The notes beneath the pieces were generated by a model, which searched no databases, was not told the origin of the DNA, and worked only from the letters and a program-made list of their open reading frames with translations. Position numbers and translations under genes: made by a program. A stretch of 36,998 bases of DNA from Bacteroidota bacterium (lineage in GTDB: Bacteria > Bacteroidota > Bacteroidia > Chitinophagales > Chitinophagaceae): assembly GCA_023391015.1 (NCBI GenBank), contig JAEWBT010000032.1:1-36998 (forward strand), given 5' to 3'. Below are positions 1 to 9,150 of the stretch, in pieces; the first letter of the stretch is position 1; the number at the start of each line of letters is the position of its first letter.

Positions 1-429
1 CCTGTGGACTACGCCTTTCTGTACCGCGAAGCGCCCTACGTTTGGGGCGGCCGCACCCCCGCTGGTATTGACTGCTCCGGACTGGTGCAAATGGCTTTTA
101 AGCTTTGTGGAATGGCCGTACCGCGCGATGCCTACCAACAGGCTGAAGTGGGCGAAACGGTGGATTTTCTGCAACACGCGCAGCGCGGCGACGTTGCTTT
201 TTTCGATAACGAAGAAGGCCGGATTGTGCATGTAGGTATTTTGGTGGATAATTCTCACATTCTGCACGCCACCGAATCGTCGGGAAGAACGGTAGTGGAC
301 CGCATTGATGGTGAAGGCATTATTAGTGTGCAGTTGCGCAAGCGCACCCATCGGCTGCGGCTCATCCGGCGGTTTTTTACTGAGGAGAACGCATTTTCCG
401 GAACTGGGATACAGGCTGAGCTTTTCTAG
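1..429 (+). CDS. NlpC/P60 (C40) cysteine peptidase, 5' truncated
   Basis: The C-terminal part of a cell-wall hydrolase that cuts peptidoglycan stem peptides, probably in the periplasm. The frame is open to the window edge (a Pro codon precedes the GTG at 4), so the true start and any signal peptide or SH3 domain lie outside. Counting from the GTG, the catalytic Cys is C24 in DCSGLVQ, preceded by the typical YVWGG segment. H76 (IVHVGIL) and H88 (ILHAT) supply the rest of the triad. The spacing is normal for the family and the domain looks intact. About 335 bp of AT-rich DNA follows before the next gene, so it seems to end its transcription unit. The family call is firm; the substrate is inferred from the family. 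Confidence 0.9.
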   Translation, partial: PVDYAFLYREAPYVWGGRTPAGIDCSGLVQMAFKLCGMAVPRDAYQQAEVGETVDFLQHAQRGDVAFFDNEEGRIVHVGILVDNSHILHATESSGRTVVDRIDGEGIISVQLRKRTHRLRLIRRFFTEENAFSGTGIQAELF

Positions 430-764
430 CGGTTTTTCATACATCTTCTGCTTTTGAAATACGCGCATACCAGCGTTTGGGCACTCCTGTGCCCTATAGC
501 CTTAGGAAGGTCAAAGCAATTCACAACTGCGTATTTCCGGAAGTTTTCAGACCTAAATCACGCTTAAAATATTACTTAGTTATGCATTTTTTATAACAAT
601 AATTAACAATTTATTTTTATTTAGAACAATGACACCTAATGTATTAAACATTTATTTATTATTTATCAGGATACAAAAACCCCGCATTATACTCTATATC
701 TATGTAATAATTGCTTGTGGATTTTCGCAGGTCGTTTTATTTTGCCATGTAAAAACGATCCCTT
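430..764. other. Intergenic, AT-rich, no gene supported
   Basis: The gap between the NlpC/P60 gene and the P-loop membrane protein. It contains one TTCCGGAA (535-542) and long A/T runs around 560-630. A short frame starting at 629 runs into the next gene in another register and has no protein-like features. I see no convincing hairpin terminator or full promoter here. Confidence 0.5.
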
Positions 765-1814
765 ATGCTCTACTCTGTTATCACCTTAAAAGTATTCTTG
801 GATCAGGTAGGCAAAGACCTGATCGGCAAAGATTCTTTCCGCGGCGTAACGTTGACCTACGCCTGGCTGGCCAACCAATTTGGCCACTTCGGACTGGGTT
901 TCATCCCGGCGGTTATCCTCTATGGCCTTTTTCCCAACTGGAGCAAAAACGCGCCCTTCCGGGGGCTGAAACCCGCCATCTTTGTAACCGGCTTCTGGGT
1001 TTTGTTTGAAACCTACAACTTTCTGGGGCCGCTGCTGCTTAAGCAACAAGCCAAGCCCTATGTATTTCCACCACGCTGGGGCAATATTGCCTTCGACACC
1101 CTTACCGATGTGGGCTTTTTTGCCCTTGGCGCGTTCACCGCGGCAGTGGCCTGGAGCCGGCGACGCAAGGCACGGCTGATTGCTGTATGTATTGGTCTGG
1201 CCCTGGCTTATCCAGCTTATTGGTGGTACACCTGCAAGATGTATCTGCAATATGCCGAGTATCCCAGCCAAATCCGGTTGGGGGAATGGAACCTGAAAAT
1301 CAGTTCGCGCGATGCTGCACAGGTTTCTTCTTTTTTGAATATCCGGGATTCCGGAAATCACATGTTGCTTTTTGGCAGCCGGAACAGCGGGAAGACCAGC
1401 CTGGCCATTGCGATGGCTACGGAGTGTTCATTTCAGCGGGAGGCTTGTTTTTACACCTCGGCCATGAAGTTGCTGAGTTTGTTTTTTGACCGCGACCCCT
1501 ACTCCGGCCCCTGGAACTGGCGCAGTGCTAACCTGCTGGTAATTGATGACATCAATCCCGGCGAGCCGCTTCACAACGAATTGATTACCGCAACTGCGTT
1601 TCAGGATGTGGTTACAGCCAGTGGCAGGGATAATGTGCGCCTTTTGGCATCTAAAAATATCATCTGGGTAGCGGGGAGCGAAGGCGACGATGCTGCTTTC
1701 CGGAAAAAATGGGTGGATATGCTCCTGGCGATTGGGGTGGACAAGCGGCGTATCCGGGTGGTGAACCTCGGCGATTACGATGCCGAGCGGCGTGTGCGAC
1801 AGACATTCCAATAA
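765..1814 (+). CDS. Membrane protein with four TM segments and C-terminal P-loop NTPase domain
   Basis: A 349-residue protein that I cannot assign to a named family. The first half is hydrophobic, with probable membrane spans near residues 42-56, 71-90, 107-130 and 137-155. The second half is a soluble nucleotide-binding domain: Walker A is GSRNSGKT (204-211), Walker B is LLVIDD (247-252), and a later strand ending in WVAGSEG (281-287) could carry a sensor residue. The order of motifs suggests an AAA+/DnaC-like or STAND-like ATPase tethered to the inner membrane by its N-terminus. The ATG at 765 is the first start in frame, and a strong terminator follows directly. No neighbour points to a function. 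ATP binding is a good inference; the cellular role is unknown. Confidence 0.7.
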   Translation: MLYSVITLKVFLDQVGKDLIGKDSFRGVTLTYAWLANQFGHFGLGFIPAVILYGLFPNWSKNAPFRGLKPAIFVTGFWVLFETYNFLGPLLLKQQAKPYVFPPRWGNIAFDTLTDVGFFALGAFTAAVAWSRRRKARLIAVCIGLALAYPAYWWYTCKMYLQYAEYPSQIRLGEWNLKISSRDAAQVSSFLNIRDSGNHMLLFGSRNSGKTSLAIAMATECSFQREACFYTSAMKLLSLFFDRDPYSGPWNWRSANLLVIDDINPGEPLHNELITATAFQDVVTASGRDNVRLLASKNIIWVAGSEGDDAAFRKKWVDMLLAIGVDKRRIRVVNLGDYDAERRVRQTFQ

Positions 1815-1820
1815 AACTGA

Positions 1821-1856
1821 AAATCCGGCCTAGACAATTGCCAGGCCGGATTTTTT
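1821..1856 (+). terminator. Rho-independent terminator after the P-loop membrane gene
   Basis: An 11-bp perfect stem (AAATCCGGCCT at 1821-1831, its complement at 1843-1853) with an 11-nt loop and a T-run, starting 7 nt after the stop codon. Confidence 0.85.
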
Positions 1857-1987
1857 AAAATTTTCAACACGCCCGAAAGGCCTTTTCCCAACAAGTATAT
1901 TTTTCCGGAAATAAACCCAGGTTTCCGGAAATTTACTCTGGCCATTCAGGTTAGAGGTCTTTTTTGATTGTGATTCCTATCAGCTTT

Positions 1988-2755
1988 CTAGAGCAGGTCG
2001 TTGGTGTGCGCATAGCTAATAAGATGTGCCAGGCTTTTAACTCCAAAACGTTTATAGAGCGGCAGGATGCGTTTCTCCACAGCCGATTGTGAAATACCTA
2101 ATTTGTCGGCGATTTCCTTAAAAGCAGCACCGGAGGCTACAAGGGCCAGCGCTTCGCGCTCTTTGGGCGAAATGGCCGGATAAGAAAACAAATCCTTACT
2201 AAGGTCATCCTCAAAAGCACCTTTTGACGGCCCATAAGCAGCATAACGCATTACCTTTCCAAAGCGCAAATGATGCGCTACCTGTAGCCGGCCAATAATA
2301 GAAAGAACCCGGTCACCGGCGGTTTCAAAAACACCAACCCGCATGATGGCGGGTACTTCGGAGCCGTCTTTGTGGAACTTCTTAAGCTCGATGGTGAAGC
2401 TGTATTGATCGATTTCCGAATGTCCTTCGAGGATAAAGCGAAGGGCTTTATCGTTGAGCTCGTTTACGAATGGCGCAAACTGCGGCGTGGTAAGGGAAAT
2501 AAACAGCAGCATAGACATTTCATCGTCTTTGAATCCCAGAACGTTTTCCCAGCCGTTGGCATAGGTCATGCGCTGTTCAGCAAATGAGTAGATGTAAACG
2601 GCCTCATCGGGAAACTGCGGAATGGTTTTCCGAAAAAGGGCTGCCCGCTCGCTTTGCAAGTCTGCCGGTGTGTCTGTTACGAAAGCACGCGAAAATGGTC
2701 CACCTGTGCTTCCAGCGGGTTCAAAATCAGTATCCTGAGTCATTGTTGGTTTCAT
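1988..2755 (-). CDS. PAS domain / LuxR-type HTH transcriptional regulator
   Basis: A cytoplasmic DNA-binding regulator. A PAS-like sensor fold lies in the first two thirds (segments FPDEAVYIYSF and ANGWENVLGFKDDEM match the start of PAS domains). A LuxR/GerE helix-turn-helix follows at the C-terminus (SPKEREALALVASGAAFKEI through IADKLGISQSAVEKR). The frame extends upstream to a TTG at 2788, but the promoter-like TAAATTTG on this strand (2793-2800) would start transcription close to that TTG. I therefore prefer the ATG at 2755; the ATG at 2743 is also possible. There is no receiver domain, so PAS may sense a ligand or redox state directly. A dyad in its own promoter suggests autoregulation and perhaps control of the divergent gene at 2913. 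The family call is firm; the signal is unknown. Confidence 0.85.
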   Translation of the reverse strand: MKPTMTQDTDFEPAGSTGGPFSRAFVTDTPADLQSERAALFRKTIPQFPDEAVYIYSFAEQRMTYANGWENVLGFKDDEMSMLLFISLTTPQFAPFVNELNDKALRFILEGHSEIDQYSFTIELKKFHKDGSEVPAIMRVGVFETAGDRVLSIIGRLQVAHHLRFGKVMRYAAYGPSKGAFEDDLSKDLFSYPAISPKEREALALVASGAAFKEIADKLGISQSAVEKRILPLYKRFGVKSLAHLISYAHTNDLL

Positions 2756-2792
2756 AACCTGTGTTTTTTCGCAGTTGTCGACGTCCAATATG

Positions 2793-2824
2793 CAAATTTA
2801 ACTTCGTGCCGAAGTTAATCCCAA
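2793..2824 (-). promoter_or_regulatory. Promoter with overlapping operator-like inverted repeat for the PAS-LuxR gene
   Basis: On the minus strand a Bacteroidota -7 box TAAATTTG (2793-2800) lies 21 nt downstream of a TTG -33 core (2822-2824). Filling the spacer is a perfect dyad: TTAACTTCG (2798-2806), 3-nt gap, CGAAGTTAA (2810-2818). A regulator bound here would block RNA polymerase. The dyad size suits a LuxR-type dimer. Confidence 0.65.
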
Positions 2825-2912
2825 CCGGAGTTCTGTAAAAAGTCTCAAATCAGCCTGCGAAAAACCGGACTCTCCCCAGTGCTATTTTACGCAGGACGCT
2901 TCGCTACTCCTT

Positions 2913-3461
2913 ATGAAAAAACAGACCAAAGACAGCCCGGCATCAGACCATACCTCTTCGGAAGCACTACCCTCTAAAAGCTTTTCCCACATGAACGCAT
3001 ATCCAGCCTCTGCTCCTCAGAACTCACAAGATCGAATCAACACTTCTCTTAAGAACGGTAAGGCTATTGCCTTCTCGGAGGCCGTGCGGGCGCTTAATAA
3101 GGCCCGGGCGCAGCAGGCGGCACCAACGGCTTCGCTGCCTACTGAGGATGCCGCTGCAGCAGCGGCAAATTTCCGGCTCGACGTAGGCGTGAAAGCAGAT
3201 GAGGCGGATGCTCTTCACATCCGTGCGCGCGTTACTTCGCTCGATAGCGGCTTTACCGTTATGACTTTTCCGGCACAACACGGGTCGTTCCTTTGGGAAC
3301 TATCCCTTCCGGCAGGGCATTATCACCTTGAGGTAAAAGGAACGAATGCGGATGGCGGGCAAACGACTGCCAGCCTGCAAGGGTCTGTTTTTTGTGCTGC
3401 CAGTCAAGGGTCGAGTGCGGATAAGGAATATGTTATGTGCATGAATTTTGCCGTTTTGTAA
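2913..3461 (+). CDS. Hypothetical protein, Ala/Ser-rich N-terminus with beta-rich C-terminal domain
   Basis: A 182-residue protein of no family I recognise. The first 90 residues are polar and low in complexity (Ser, Ala, Gln, Lys), with no signal peptide. The remainder alternates hydrophobic and polar residues (for example FTVMTFPAQHG, WELSLPAGHYHLEVKG), which suggests a small beta-sandwich similar to the Y_Y_Y / Ig-like folds found next to Bacteroidota sensors. It is divergent from the PAS-LuxR gene with 157 bp between the preferred starts, so it may be a target of that regulator. Start ATG at 2913. Coding status is likely because the frame is long and followed by a terminator-like hairpin. 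Function unknown. Confidence 0.6.
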   Translation: MKKQTKDSPASDHTSSEALPSKSFSHMNAYPASAPQNSQDRINTSLKNGKAIAFSEAVRALNKARAQQAAPTASLPTEDAAAAAANFRLDVGVKADEADALHIRARVTSLDSGFTVMTFPAQHGSFLWELSLPAGHYHLEVKGTNADGGQTTASLQGSVFCAASQGSSADKEYVMCMNFAVL

Positions 3462-3556
3462 AAAAAAGGTCTACACTCGTAAGCTGGTTCTCGGGCCCAC
3501 AAGCCATTGGACATAAAATAATTTCTTGCTACCGTTTCTCCCTATACGGATGCATC

Positions 3557-3591
3557 AAGGCGCATTTCTCTTATTAGGAAGCGCCTTTTTT
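3557..3591 (+). terminator. Terminator-like hairpin after the gene at 2913
   Basis: A 7-bp stem AAGGCGC (3557-3563) / GCGCCTT (3581-3587) followed by a T-run to 3591. It is 95 nt past the stop codon, so the link to that gene is likely but not certain. Confidence 0.6.
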
Positions 3592-3622
3592 GTTAAAACA
3601 GGATAAGCAAAAGTATTTTTAC

Positions 3623-4150
3623 CTACTGCACGCGCCGGAATGAGTCCACGTAATACCGGTTTTGATTTTCTTCTTCCTTTAGCAATCCTTTGGAACTGCC
3701 TTTCTCTTTCAGCTCACGGGCGTACAGTTCTTCATAGTCATGCAGGTAAGCCGGGTCGGGAACGACGTGCAGATCAAAAGAAATCTCAAACTTACCGCGG
3801 GGTTTTACGTTCCCGTAAACTTGCACATAATGCTTTACAAAACCAATGTTTTTATTGCTGTTATAGCTTAGCTTAATGGAGCCGGTATTGCCAGGCCGGA
3901 TGGTACGGTAGGAGGTTTTATCAGCCACTACACAGCCGCAGGAGGACTGAATCTCATCAATAATGAGCGGGGCGGTGCCGGTATTGGTGAAGCGATAATA
4001 GATTTCCAAAGGTTCACCCTGCAAAATTGGGTAATAATGCCGGTCTGCGTTTTCAACGGCAACCTTGGTTTTCTCGTCTTTAGTGAAAGTGGTTTTGCAA
4101 CTTGCGAAAGCCACCAGAAGAATCGGGAGTACTGAAAAAAGAGATTTCAT
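3623..4150 (-). CDS. DUF1573 lipoprotein
   Basis: Last gene of the five-gene minus-strand operon; its ATG overlaps the stop of the DUF4838 gene by 4 bp, which suggests coupled translation. The 175-residue product starts with a lipoprotein signal peptide (lipobox AFASC, Cys18). A DUF1573 immunoglobulin-like domain follows: FTNTGTAPLIIDEIQSSCGC, with the typical CGC at 71-73, then a strand-rich segment up to about residue 130. DUF1573 proteins are abundant secreted or surface proteins of Bacteroidota with no defined biochemical role. Here the operon suggests an accessory to polysaccharide export. The polar C-terminal tail (about 40 residues) is lineage-specific. Confidence 0.85.
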   Translation of the reverse strand: MKSLFSVLPILLVAFASCKTTFTKDEKTKVAVENADRHYYPILQGEPLEIYYRFTNTGTAPLIIDEIQSSCGCVVADKTSYRTIRPGNTGSIKLSYNSNKNIGFVKHYVQVYGNVKPRGKFEISFDLHVVPDPAYLHDYEELYARELKEKGSSKGLLKEEENQNRYYVDSFRRVQ

Positions 4151-6306
4151 TCGTTCAGGATGATTTCGTCACAGGCAAGAGCGGATTTCCCGGTTTTCTG
4201 CTGCCGGACAGCCTCCAGCCGGAGCTTGGTGCCTGTGAGGTTAGAGAGATCAATTTTATAGGTGGTAACTTTTCCGGTTTTTTGTGTAGCGATTATCTTA
4301 CCTGGTTCAGTTGCATTTCCGGAAGTTACTTTTAGGACCGAAGGTAGAAAAATATTATATTCAGGTGCTTCCAAAAAAGAAACCGTAAGCTTTTTACCTT
4401 CAAGATTACCACTGGCGGGAATTTGATAGACCATGTTATTGCCGCCGGAAATGACCCATCCGTCGTGATAGTCCATTTCAAAGCCATGTACACCATCGGT
4501 AAGCATCTTCAGATCCCGGTATTCTTCATCCGGTTCAGAGAGCGCAACGATCGTTTTGCCCAGCAGCAAGTTGGTTTCCGCTGGTTGGTTGATAGCGGCA
4601 TGCCAGGCTGCGGTATAATCTGCCGTAAGATGTTCTGACTCGCTGTATTGCCGCAGATCTTTAAAACGTCCTAAGCCATCCTCCAGTAATTCCAGCGCTG
4701 TTGCCACTGCATCGGGCGCGGGCGTAACTGTAAATCCATCCTGGTACAAAAATCCATGTGGGCCGCTGCCTTGCAGGCGTGCTACCTGCAACCGCGTGAA
4801 GCTCAGAGCAGCGATTATCTTTTTTACTTTCAGTCGTTCTTCCTCATCGGTCTTGGCTGCGCCAGTTATCAGGTCTTCGTAAAACTTACAAAAAGCCCCA
4901 ATATCCAGATAAGCAGCCACCAGCCCCCGGATACCGCTATAAAGCGGAAGGGGTTTTTGAGTCTGCGCTGCATGGGCTTCCAACTTCAGATAATAATCGC
5001 TCAAAAGCTTGCCGGTAACAGGGTATTGTTTCCGGAAAAAATCTGTGCAAAGCTGCTCTACAGACCGGTCAGGATCCATGAGCAAAGCTGCTGCTACAAA
5101 CGTTTTTACGTCTTCAAAAGTGGTATATTCATAGCCGCTGCCATTGAGGAATATGCCTTTTACACCCGCCTCCCGGAAGAGCTGCAGGCGCTTCTGAAAA
5201 GATGTGAGCATCGGAAACGGCGTGAAATAATCATCAAAGTCGGAGCCGTAATCCCAGACATACAAGTGGTCGGTCTTGGTTTTCCACTGTTGCAGGGCAG
5301 CCAGAAAGCTTTGGGTAGCTGCATTTCCGGAATTATAAGAGATGCCAAGCGGCAGGTCTATGGCGCTGACTAAAACACCGGTATTGGAGGGTAGCTTTTG
5401 GGCAGGCGGACGCCGGGTGGTAAGGTAAGCACTGGTAAAAAACTGGTGTGCCGGAAACCGGTTTGCCAACCGGGTAATCAGGTCGGTGAAAGCCGGGGTG
5501 GCATTCTCAACGGTATTACCTAGTTGCTGACATCTCGGGCACGTGCAGACTAAGGTGTTATCGTTTGGTAGAATCGCAAAGCGATAAGATTGCTTTTCGC
5601 CGTTGCCATATTCATTCGCAATATAATCTACGATTTGGTTGAAAGCCGTCGGCGCAGAAGCGCAATACTGGTAGGTGTTTCGTTTACCATTCACCAGTGC
5701 ATAAAGGTCTCCGTTGGGGTTTTGGGTAAGCACTTTTTTAAGTCCATGCCCCCAGATACCCCAGTCGCGCTCTACGTTATTGGTACCCAGAATTCCGGAA
5801 TAATCATAATCCAGATTGGGCGCAAAGTATGGCTCCCGGTATTCAAAGGCAAAGCTACCACAGGCTTCTTTCTCCAAGGAAATACTAGCAGGCGGCAGGT
5901 CGGCCGTGCGCACTTTCGGATTTTGAGCGCCTATCGTCTCCAGGAGTTGATAAAGCGCCCAAAGCATGGCCCCATCGTCTTTTGCCCGAATGGTAAGCCT
6001 GTTTTTTCCGGGAATAATGCAGTAGTCTTTGTCTTTTTCAGTGGTAGCGCCTATCAAAACCGTAAAAGAACTTTCGTCTGGCTTAAGGCTTACAGAAACC
6101 GCCTTTTTACTTCGGTTGGTAATCTGCCGGGACAGGTATTGCTGCCATTTCACGGCAAATTCATCGGTGTTGTTTTCAGCCAGAATCGCAAATCCTTTTA
6201 CAGAACCAAAAATCCCGTTTCCGGCGGATATACCGCAGCCGGCTGCCAGCATTACCACCACCAAACTTAAAACCCGAAAGAGGGCTGCCTTTTTAAAAAG
6301 CAACAT
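4147..6306 (-). CDS. DUF4838 lipoprotein, glycoside-hydrolase-like
   Basis: A 719-residue lipoprotein (lipobox LAAGC, Cys24), probably on the outer membrane or facing the periplasm. Residues about 30-125 resemble the small alpha/beta N-terminal domain found before GH20/GH67-type barrels. The DUF4838 core follows (about 150-450), with a Cys cluster CTCPRC (C254, C256, C259) and barrel-like strands carrying acidic residues (YVWDYGSDFDDYF, GIFLNGSGYEYTTF). A beta-rich C-terminal domain completes it. DUF4838 proteins are usually linked to glycan loci. In this operon it could trim or modify the exported polymer, occupying the position PgaB has in the pga system. Its start lies inside the end of the TPR gene (14-bp overlap). 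The family call is good; enzymatic activity is inferred. Confidence 0.75.
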   Translation of the reverse strand: MLLFKKAALFRVLSLVVVMLAAGCGISAGNGIFGSVKGFAILAENNTDEFAVKWQQYLSRQITNRSKKAVSVSLKPDESSFTVLIGATTEKDKDYCIIPGKNRLTIRAKDDGAMLWALYQLLETIGAQNPKVRTADLPPASISLEKEACGSFAFEYREPYFAPNLDYDYSGILGTNNVERDWGIWGHGLKKVLTQNPNGDLYALVNGKRNTYQYCASAPTAFNQIVDYIANEYGNGEKQSYRFAILPNDNTLVCTCPRCQQLGNTVENATPAFTDLITRLANRFPAHQFFTSAYLTTRRPPAQKLPSNTGVLVSAIDLPLGISYNSGNAATQSFLAALQQWKTKTDHLYVWDYGSDFDDYFTPFPMLTSFQKRLQLFREAGVKGIFLNGSGYEYTTFEDVKTFVAAALLMDPDRSVEQLCTDFFRKQYPVTGKLLSDYYLKLEAHAAQTQKPLPLYSGIRGLVAAYLDIGAFCKFYEDLITGAAKTDEEERLKVKKIIAALSFTRLQVARLQGSGPHGFLYQDGFTVTPAPDAVATALELLEDGLGRFKDLRQYSESEHLTADYTAAWHAAINQPAETNLLLGKTIVALSEPDEEYRDLKMLTDGVHGFEMDYHDGWVISGGNNMVYQIPASGNLEGKKLTVSFLEAPEYNIFLPSVLKVTSGNATEPGKIIATQKTGKVTTYKIDLSNLTGTKLRLEAVRQQKTGKSALACDEIILNE

Positions 6307-9112
6307 TAACCGAGAAATAGGCTGTAAAGAGGCTGCGATACAGGTCTGAGGTGGTTACCTTATAGTTATACCAGTTCCCGGTAAAACCCAGAGTCAGGTA
6401 TTTATTCACCATGTATTGTCCACCAGCGCCCACCATCGTGTTCAGGGCCGAGAAGCTGCCGTTGTAAAGCTGGGTATTGATAATTTCAACCTCTGGGGCC
6501 GAACCGGCAGAAGCAGTGGCCATCACATTGCTGCGATGGTTGAGGAAGTAGAAACGGCCCTGCGCCATTACGTTGTAAAGGATACTTCCCTCGAGGGAAT
6601 ACAAATTCAACCGGCTGTTAAGCCAATACAGATCGCCGACTTTGCTCAGGCCTCCCACAACATTCGGCATATTGTTGTAGACATTTACGCTATCCACACC
6701 AAATGCATCAGAATAGCCAATATTTAAGCGGCGGTAGCCTGCACCCAGTTCTACTTCATAGTCTTTCCCTATTTGCTGGTAGCCCGAAAGGTTAGCGGCT
6801 ATTTGCGGGAAATAACGATTTGACCAGGCAATGTTTCCTTTTACAGATGTTTTGCCAAAAAACTGCGTAATCTCTAGTTGTGGCTGGATACCGGCACCCA
6901 GCTCGCGGCCACTGTAATTAATCCGGCCGGTATAAATGGTGTTTTTCTCGGACCGGCTGTATTCGAGGGTTGATACCGCCGTGATGGCGTCGCGGTCGCC
7001 AAAGCGGCCGCGCAAGTGCGATACGGAAATCGAGTTTTTAAAGGTTTTAAATTGCAGCCACTCCAGATGCCTTCTGAATTCCGGCACTTCGATGGACGAA
7101 GGCTCGTAGAACTTTTGATAGCTATAGGTAGAATCATATACCTTTTTGGCTTCAAAAACCTCCCCTTTGGTAAACATCAGCCCTTTGTTTTGAGGGTCAT
7201 AAGCAAGAGCAGTATCCAGCAGGGCGAGGGCACGGTCAAAATCCTTTTCGCGAAGGCTTTGACGAGCCAGTGCGTCGTTTACGCCACTGTAAGCGCTTGC
7301 CAGCTCCTTGCTACCCGGATATTCGCGCAGGTTGCTTTGCAATACCTGTTGGGCAGCACTGTAGTTTTTGCGCATGGATAGCGCTTCCGCGTACTTTATC
7401 TTAAAAAACAACTCGTCCGGATACAGACGGCTGCCGGTTTCGGCATATTGCTGGAAGAGGGTGGTATCGTGGAGCTGGGCGGCGGCGTTGATGGCGTAAT
7501 GAATTCCCAGCTTGCTTTCGGGCATGTAGGTAAACAAACGCTGCGCAATCTGAAGCGCTACCTGTGGACGGTTGTTTTCCAGCAACGTCTTGATATATCG
7601 GGTCGATATTTCGTTGTAGCCGGAAAGGAAAGAGGAATCCTGCTGGGCCGAACTGCTTTCAAAAGCGTTTTCAAACTGCAATAAAGCTTCCGGATAGTTA
7701 TTCTGCTGCACATAAACTTCGGCTTTTTTAAGGAAATAATCCACATTGCCGGGCCGGATGCGCAGGAGCTGATCGGCGGTATTAAGGGCGGCACCGTAGT
7801 TCCGGGTTTTCAGATACGCATTGTATTGCATCAACAGCGCGTTTTGCCGGGTTTCCATATCGCCGTTGATGATCAGCCAGCGGGTGGCGGAAATTACTTC
7901 CGGATAGCGCTCTTCGGCCATCAGGTCGCGCACGGATTGGTATTGCTGGGTAGCGTAGGCTTCCTTAATATCAGCATCCTGCGGGTAATCAAAATAAAGT
8001 TCACGCAGGGCCTGTTGCGCCTTTCCGGTATTGCCCATGCGGCGATACACTTCATATTGCTTGTAGCGTAGATCTTTGGAGCCGCCCCGGGTACCCATCG
8101 CTTTATTGATGTAATAAAGTGCTTCGTCGTAATAGCCTTTGGTAATGGAGTTGTTAATCAGATAGGTAAGCGCTTCCTGATTGCCGGGCTGGCGTTCATA
8201 CACCATACCATAAAGTGTGTAAGGGTCGCTTTGATTTTGCTGACGAGCGGTTTCCAGAATCAGGTCGTCGTAGGTCTTCTGCAGGTATGTAGCACCTTTG
8301 CTGCGAGCCTGCCGGATAAACTCCAACGCCTCCGGGTAGCGTTTTTGCTGAGTCAGGATACCCAGCTTTTTCTCAATCAGGGCTCTGTTGGTCGGGAAAC
8401 GTGCCAGGCCTCTTTCCGCGGTATAAAGCGCCGATTCATTGTTACCGTATTGCAGATAGTAGTTGGAAAGCGTGATATAGGTGCTGGCATCGCCCATATT
8501 TTCCCGCAGAAGCGATTCCGATATTTCAATGGCTTTCCCGATGTCGCCTTTGTTCTTGGCTTCAATGGCCTGGTTGGATTCCCGGTCGCTGAAAAGTTGC
8601 TTCAGCATCCGGTCTTCCGGATAAATTTGGATAAGGCGGTGCAGCGTTGTGTTGGCTACCGATGTGTTACCCTGCTTGTTATAAAGCTCGATTTTTTTAA
8701 GCCAAAGTGTTTTCTCGTAAGGCGTTGTTTCCAACAGCTCGTTGATATAGCAAATAGCGCTTGAATACCGGTTGGTAGCAATCTCCACGTTCATGAGCAG
8801 CGAACGGGAATCGACGTCATGCTTATTGAGTTCCAGCGCTTTCTGTAATTCGTAACGCGCTGAATCGTAATTTTTGAAATTATTGTGGTATTTTCCTGCC
8901 AGAAAACGAACATCGCCGTCGAGCGGGCTTTCTTTGAGCATTCGGTTCAGAATGGGCTTCCCTTCTGCCCAGCGACCTTGTTTAAAAAGCTGACTTACCT
9001 TTTTGTAGTCATTGCTTTCGACTTCCAATACTTTGTTTTCCTGGGCGCGGGTAGAGTTGGAAAGCGCCAGCAAAAGCATTGCAAATTGTGCCGGGAGTAG
9101 CAGTCGTTTCAT
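6293..9112 (-). CDS. TPR protein with C-terminal YaiO-like outer-membrane beta-barrel
   Basis: A 939-residue protein with a Sec signal peptide (cleaved near residue 23, ending STRAQ). About 18-20 degenerate tetratricopeptide repeats run through residues 30-660, including SYYNxAL-like and YPxxxxAL-like helices. A region rich in amphipathic beta-strands follows (about 690-939), ending in aromatic FSVNVAF, the usual C-terminal signal of outer-membrane barrels. The barrel part resembles the YaiO family. This architecture parallels PgaA and BcsC, where periplasmic TPRs guide a nascent polysaccharide to an outer-membrane pore. It lies 38 bp downstream of the GT2 synthase gene, which supports that reading. 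The polymer is unknown. Confidence 0.8.
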   Translation of the reverse strand: MKRLLLPAQFAMLLLALSNSTRAQENKVLEVESNDYKKVSQLFKQGRWAEGKPILNRMLKESPLDGDVRFLAGKYHNNFKNYDSARYELQKALELNKHDVDSRSLLMNVEIATNRYSSAICYINELLETTPYEKTLWLKKIELYNKQGNTSVANTTLHRLIQIYPEDRMLKQLFSDRESNQAIEAKNKGDIGKAIEISESLLRENMGDASTYITLSNYYLQYGNNESALYTAERGLARFPTNRALIEKKLGILTQQKRYPEALEFIRQARSKGATYLQKTYDDLILETARQQNQSDPYTLYGMVYERQPGNQEALTYLINNSITKGYYDEALYYINKAMGTRGGSKDLRYKQYEVYRRMGNTGKAQQALRELYFDYPQDADIKEAYATQQYQSVRDLMAEERYPEVISATRWLIINGDMETRQNALLMQYNAYLKTRNYGAALNTADQLLRIRPGNVDYFLKKAEVYVQQNNYPEALLQFENAFESSSAQQDSSFLSGYNEISTRYIKTLLENNRPQVALQIAQRLFTYMPESKLGIHYAINAAAQLHDTTLFQQYAETGSRLYPDELFFKIKYAEALSMRKNYSAAQQVLQSNLREYPGSKELASAYSGVNDALARQSLREKDFDRALALLDTALAYDPQNKGLMFTKGEVFEAKKVYDSTYSYQKFYEPSSIEVPEFRRHLEWLQFKTFKNSISVSHLRGRFGDRDAITAVSTLEYSRSEKNTIYTGRINYSGRELGAGIQPQLEITQFFGKTSVKGNIAWSNRYFPQIAANLSGYQQIGKDYEVELGAGYRRLNIGYSDAFGVDSVNVYNNMPNVVGGLSKVGDLYWLNSRLNLYSLEGSILYNVMAQGRFYFLNHRSNVMATASAGSAPEVEIINTQLYNGSFSALNTMVGAGGQYMVNKYLTLGFTGNWYNYKVTTSDLYRSLFTAYFSVNVAF

Positions 9113-9150
9113 AAAAAGCGGAATGGGAAGTGGGCGATCAGGTTTGTTTA

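Noticed and set aside
629..1009. 126-codon plus frame overlapping the P-loop membrane gene
   Set aside because: Out of frame with the clear Walker-motif protein and without any protein features.
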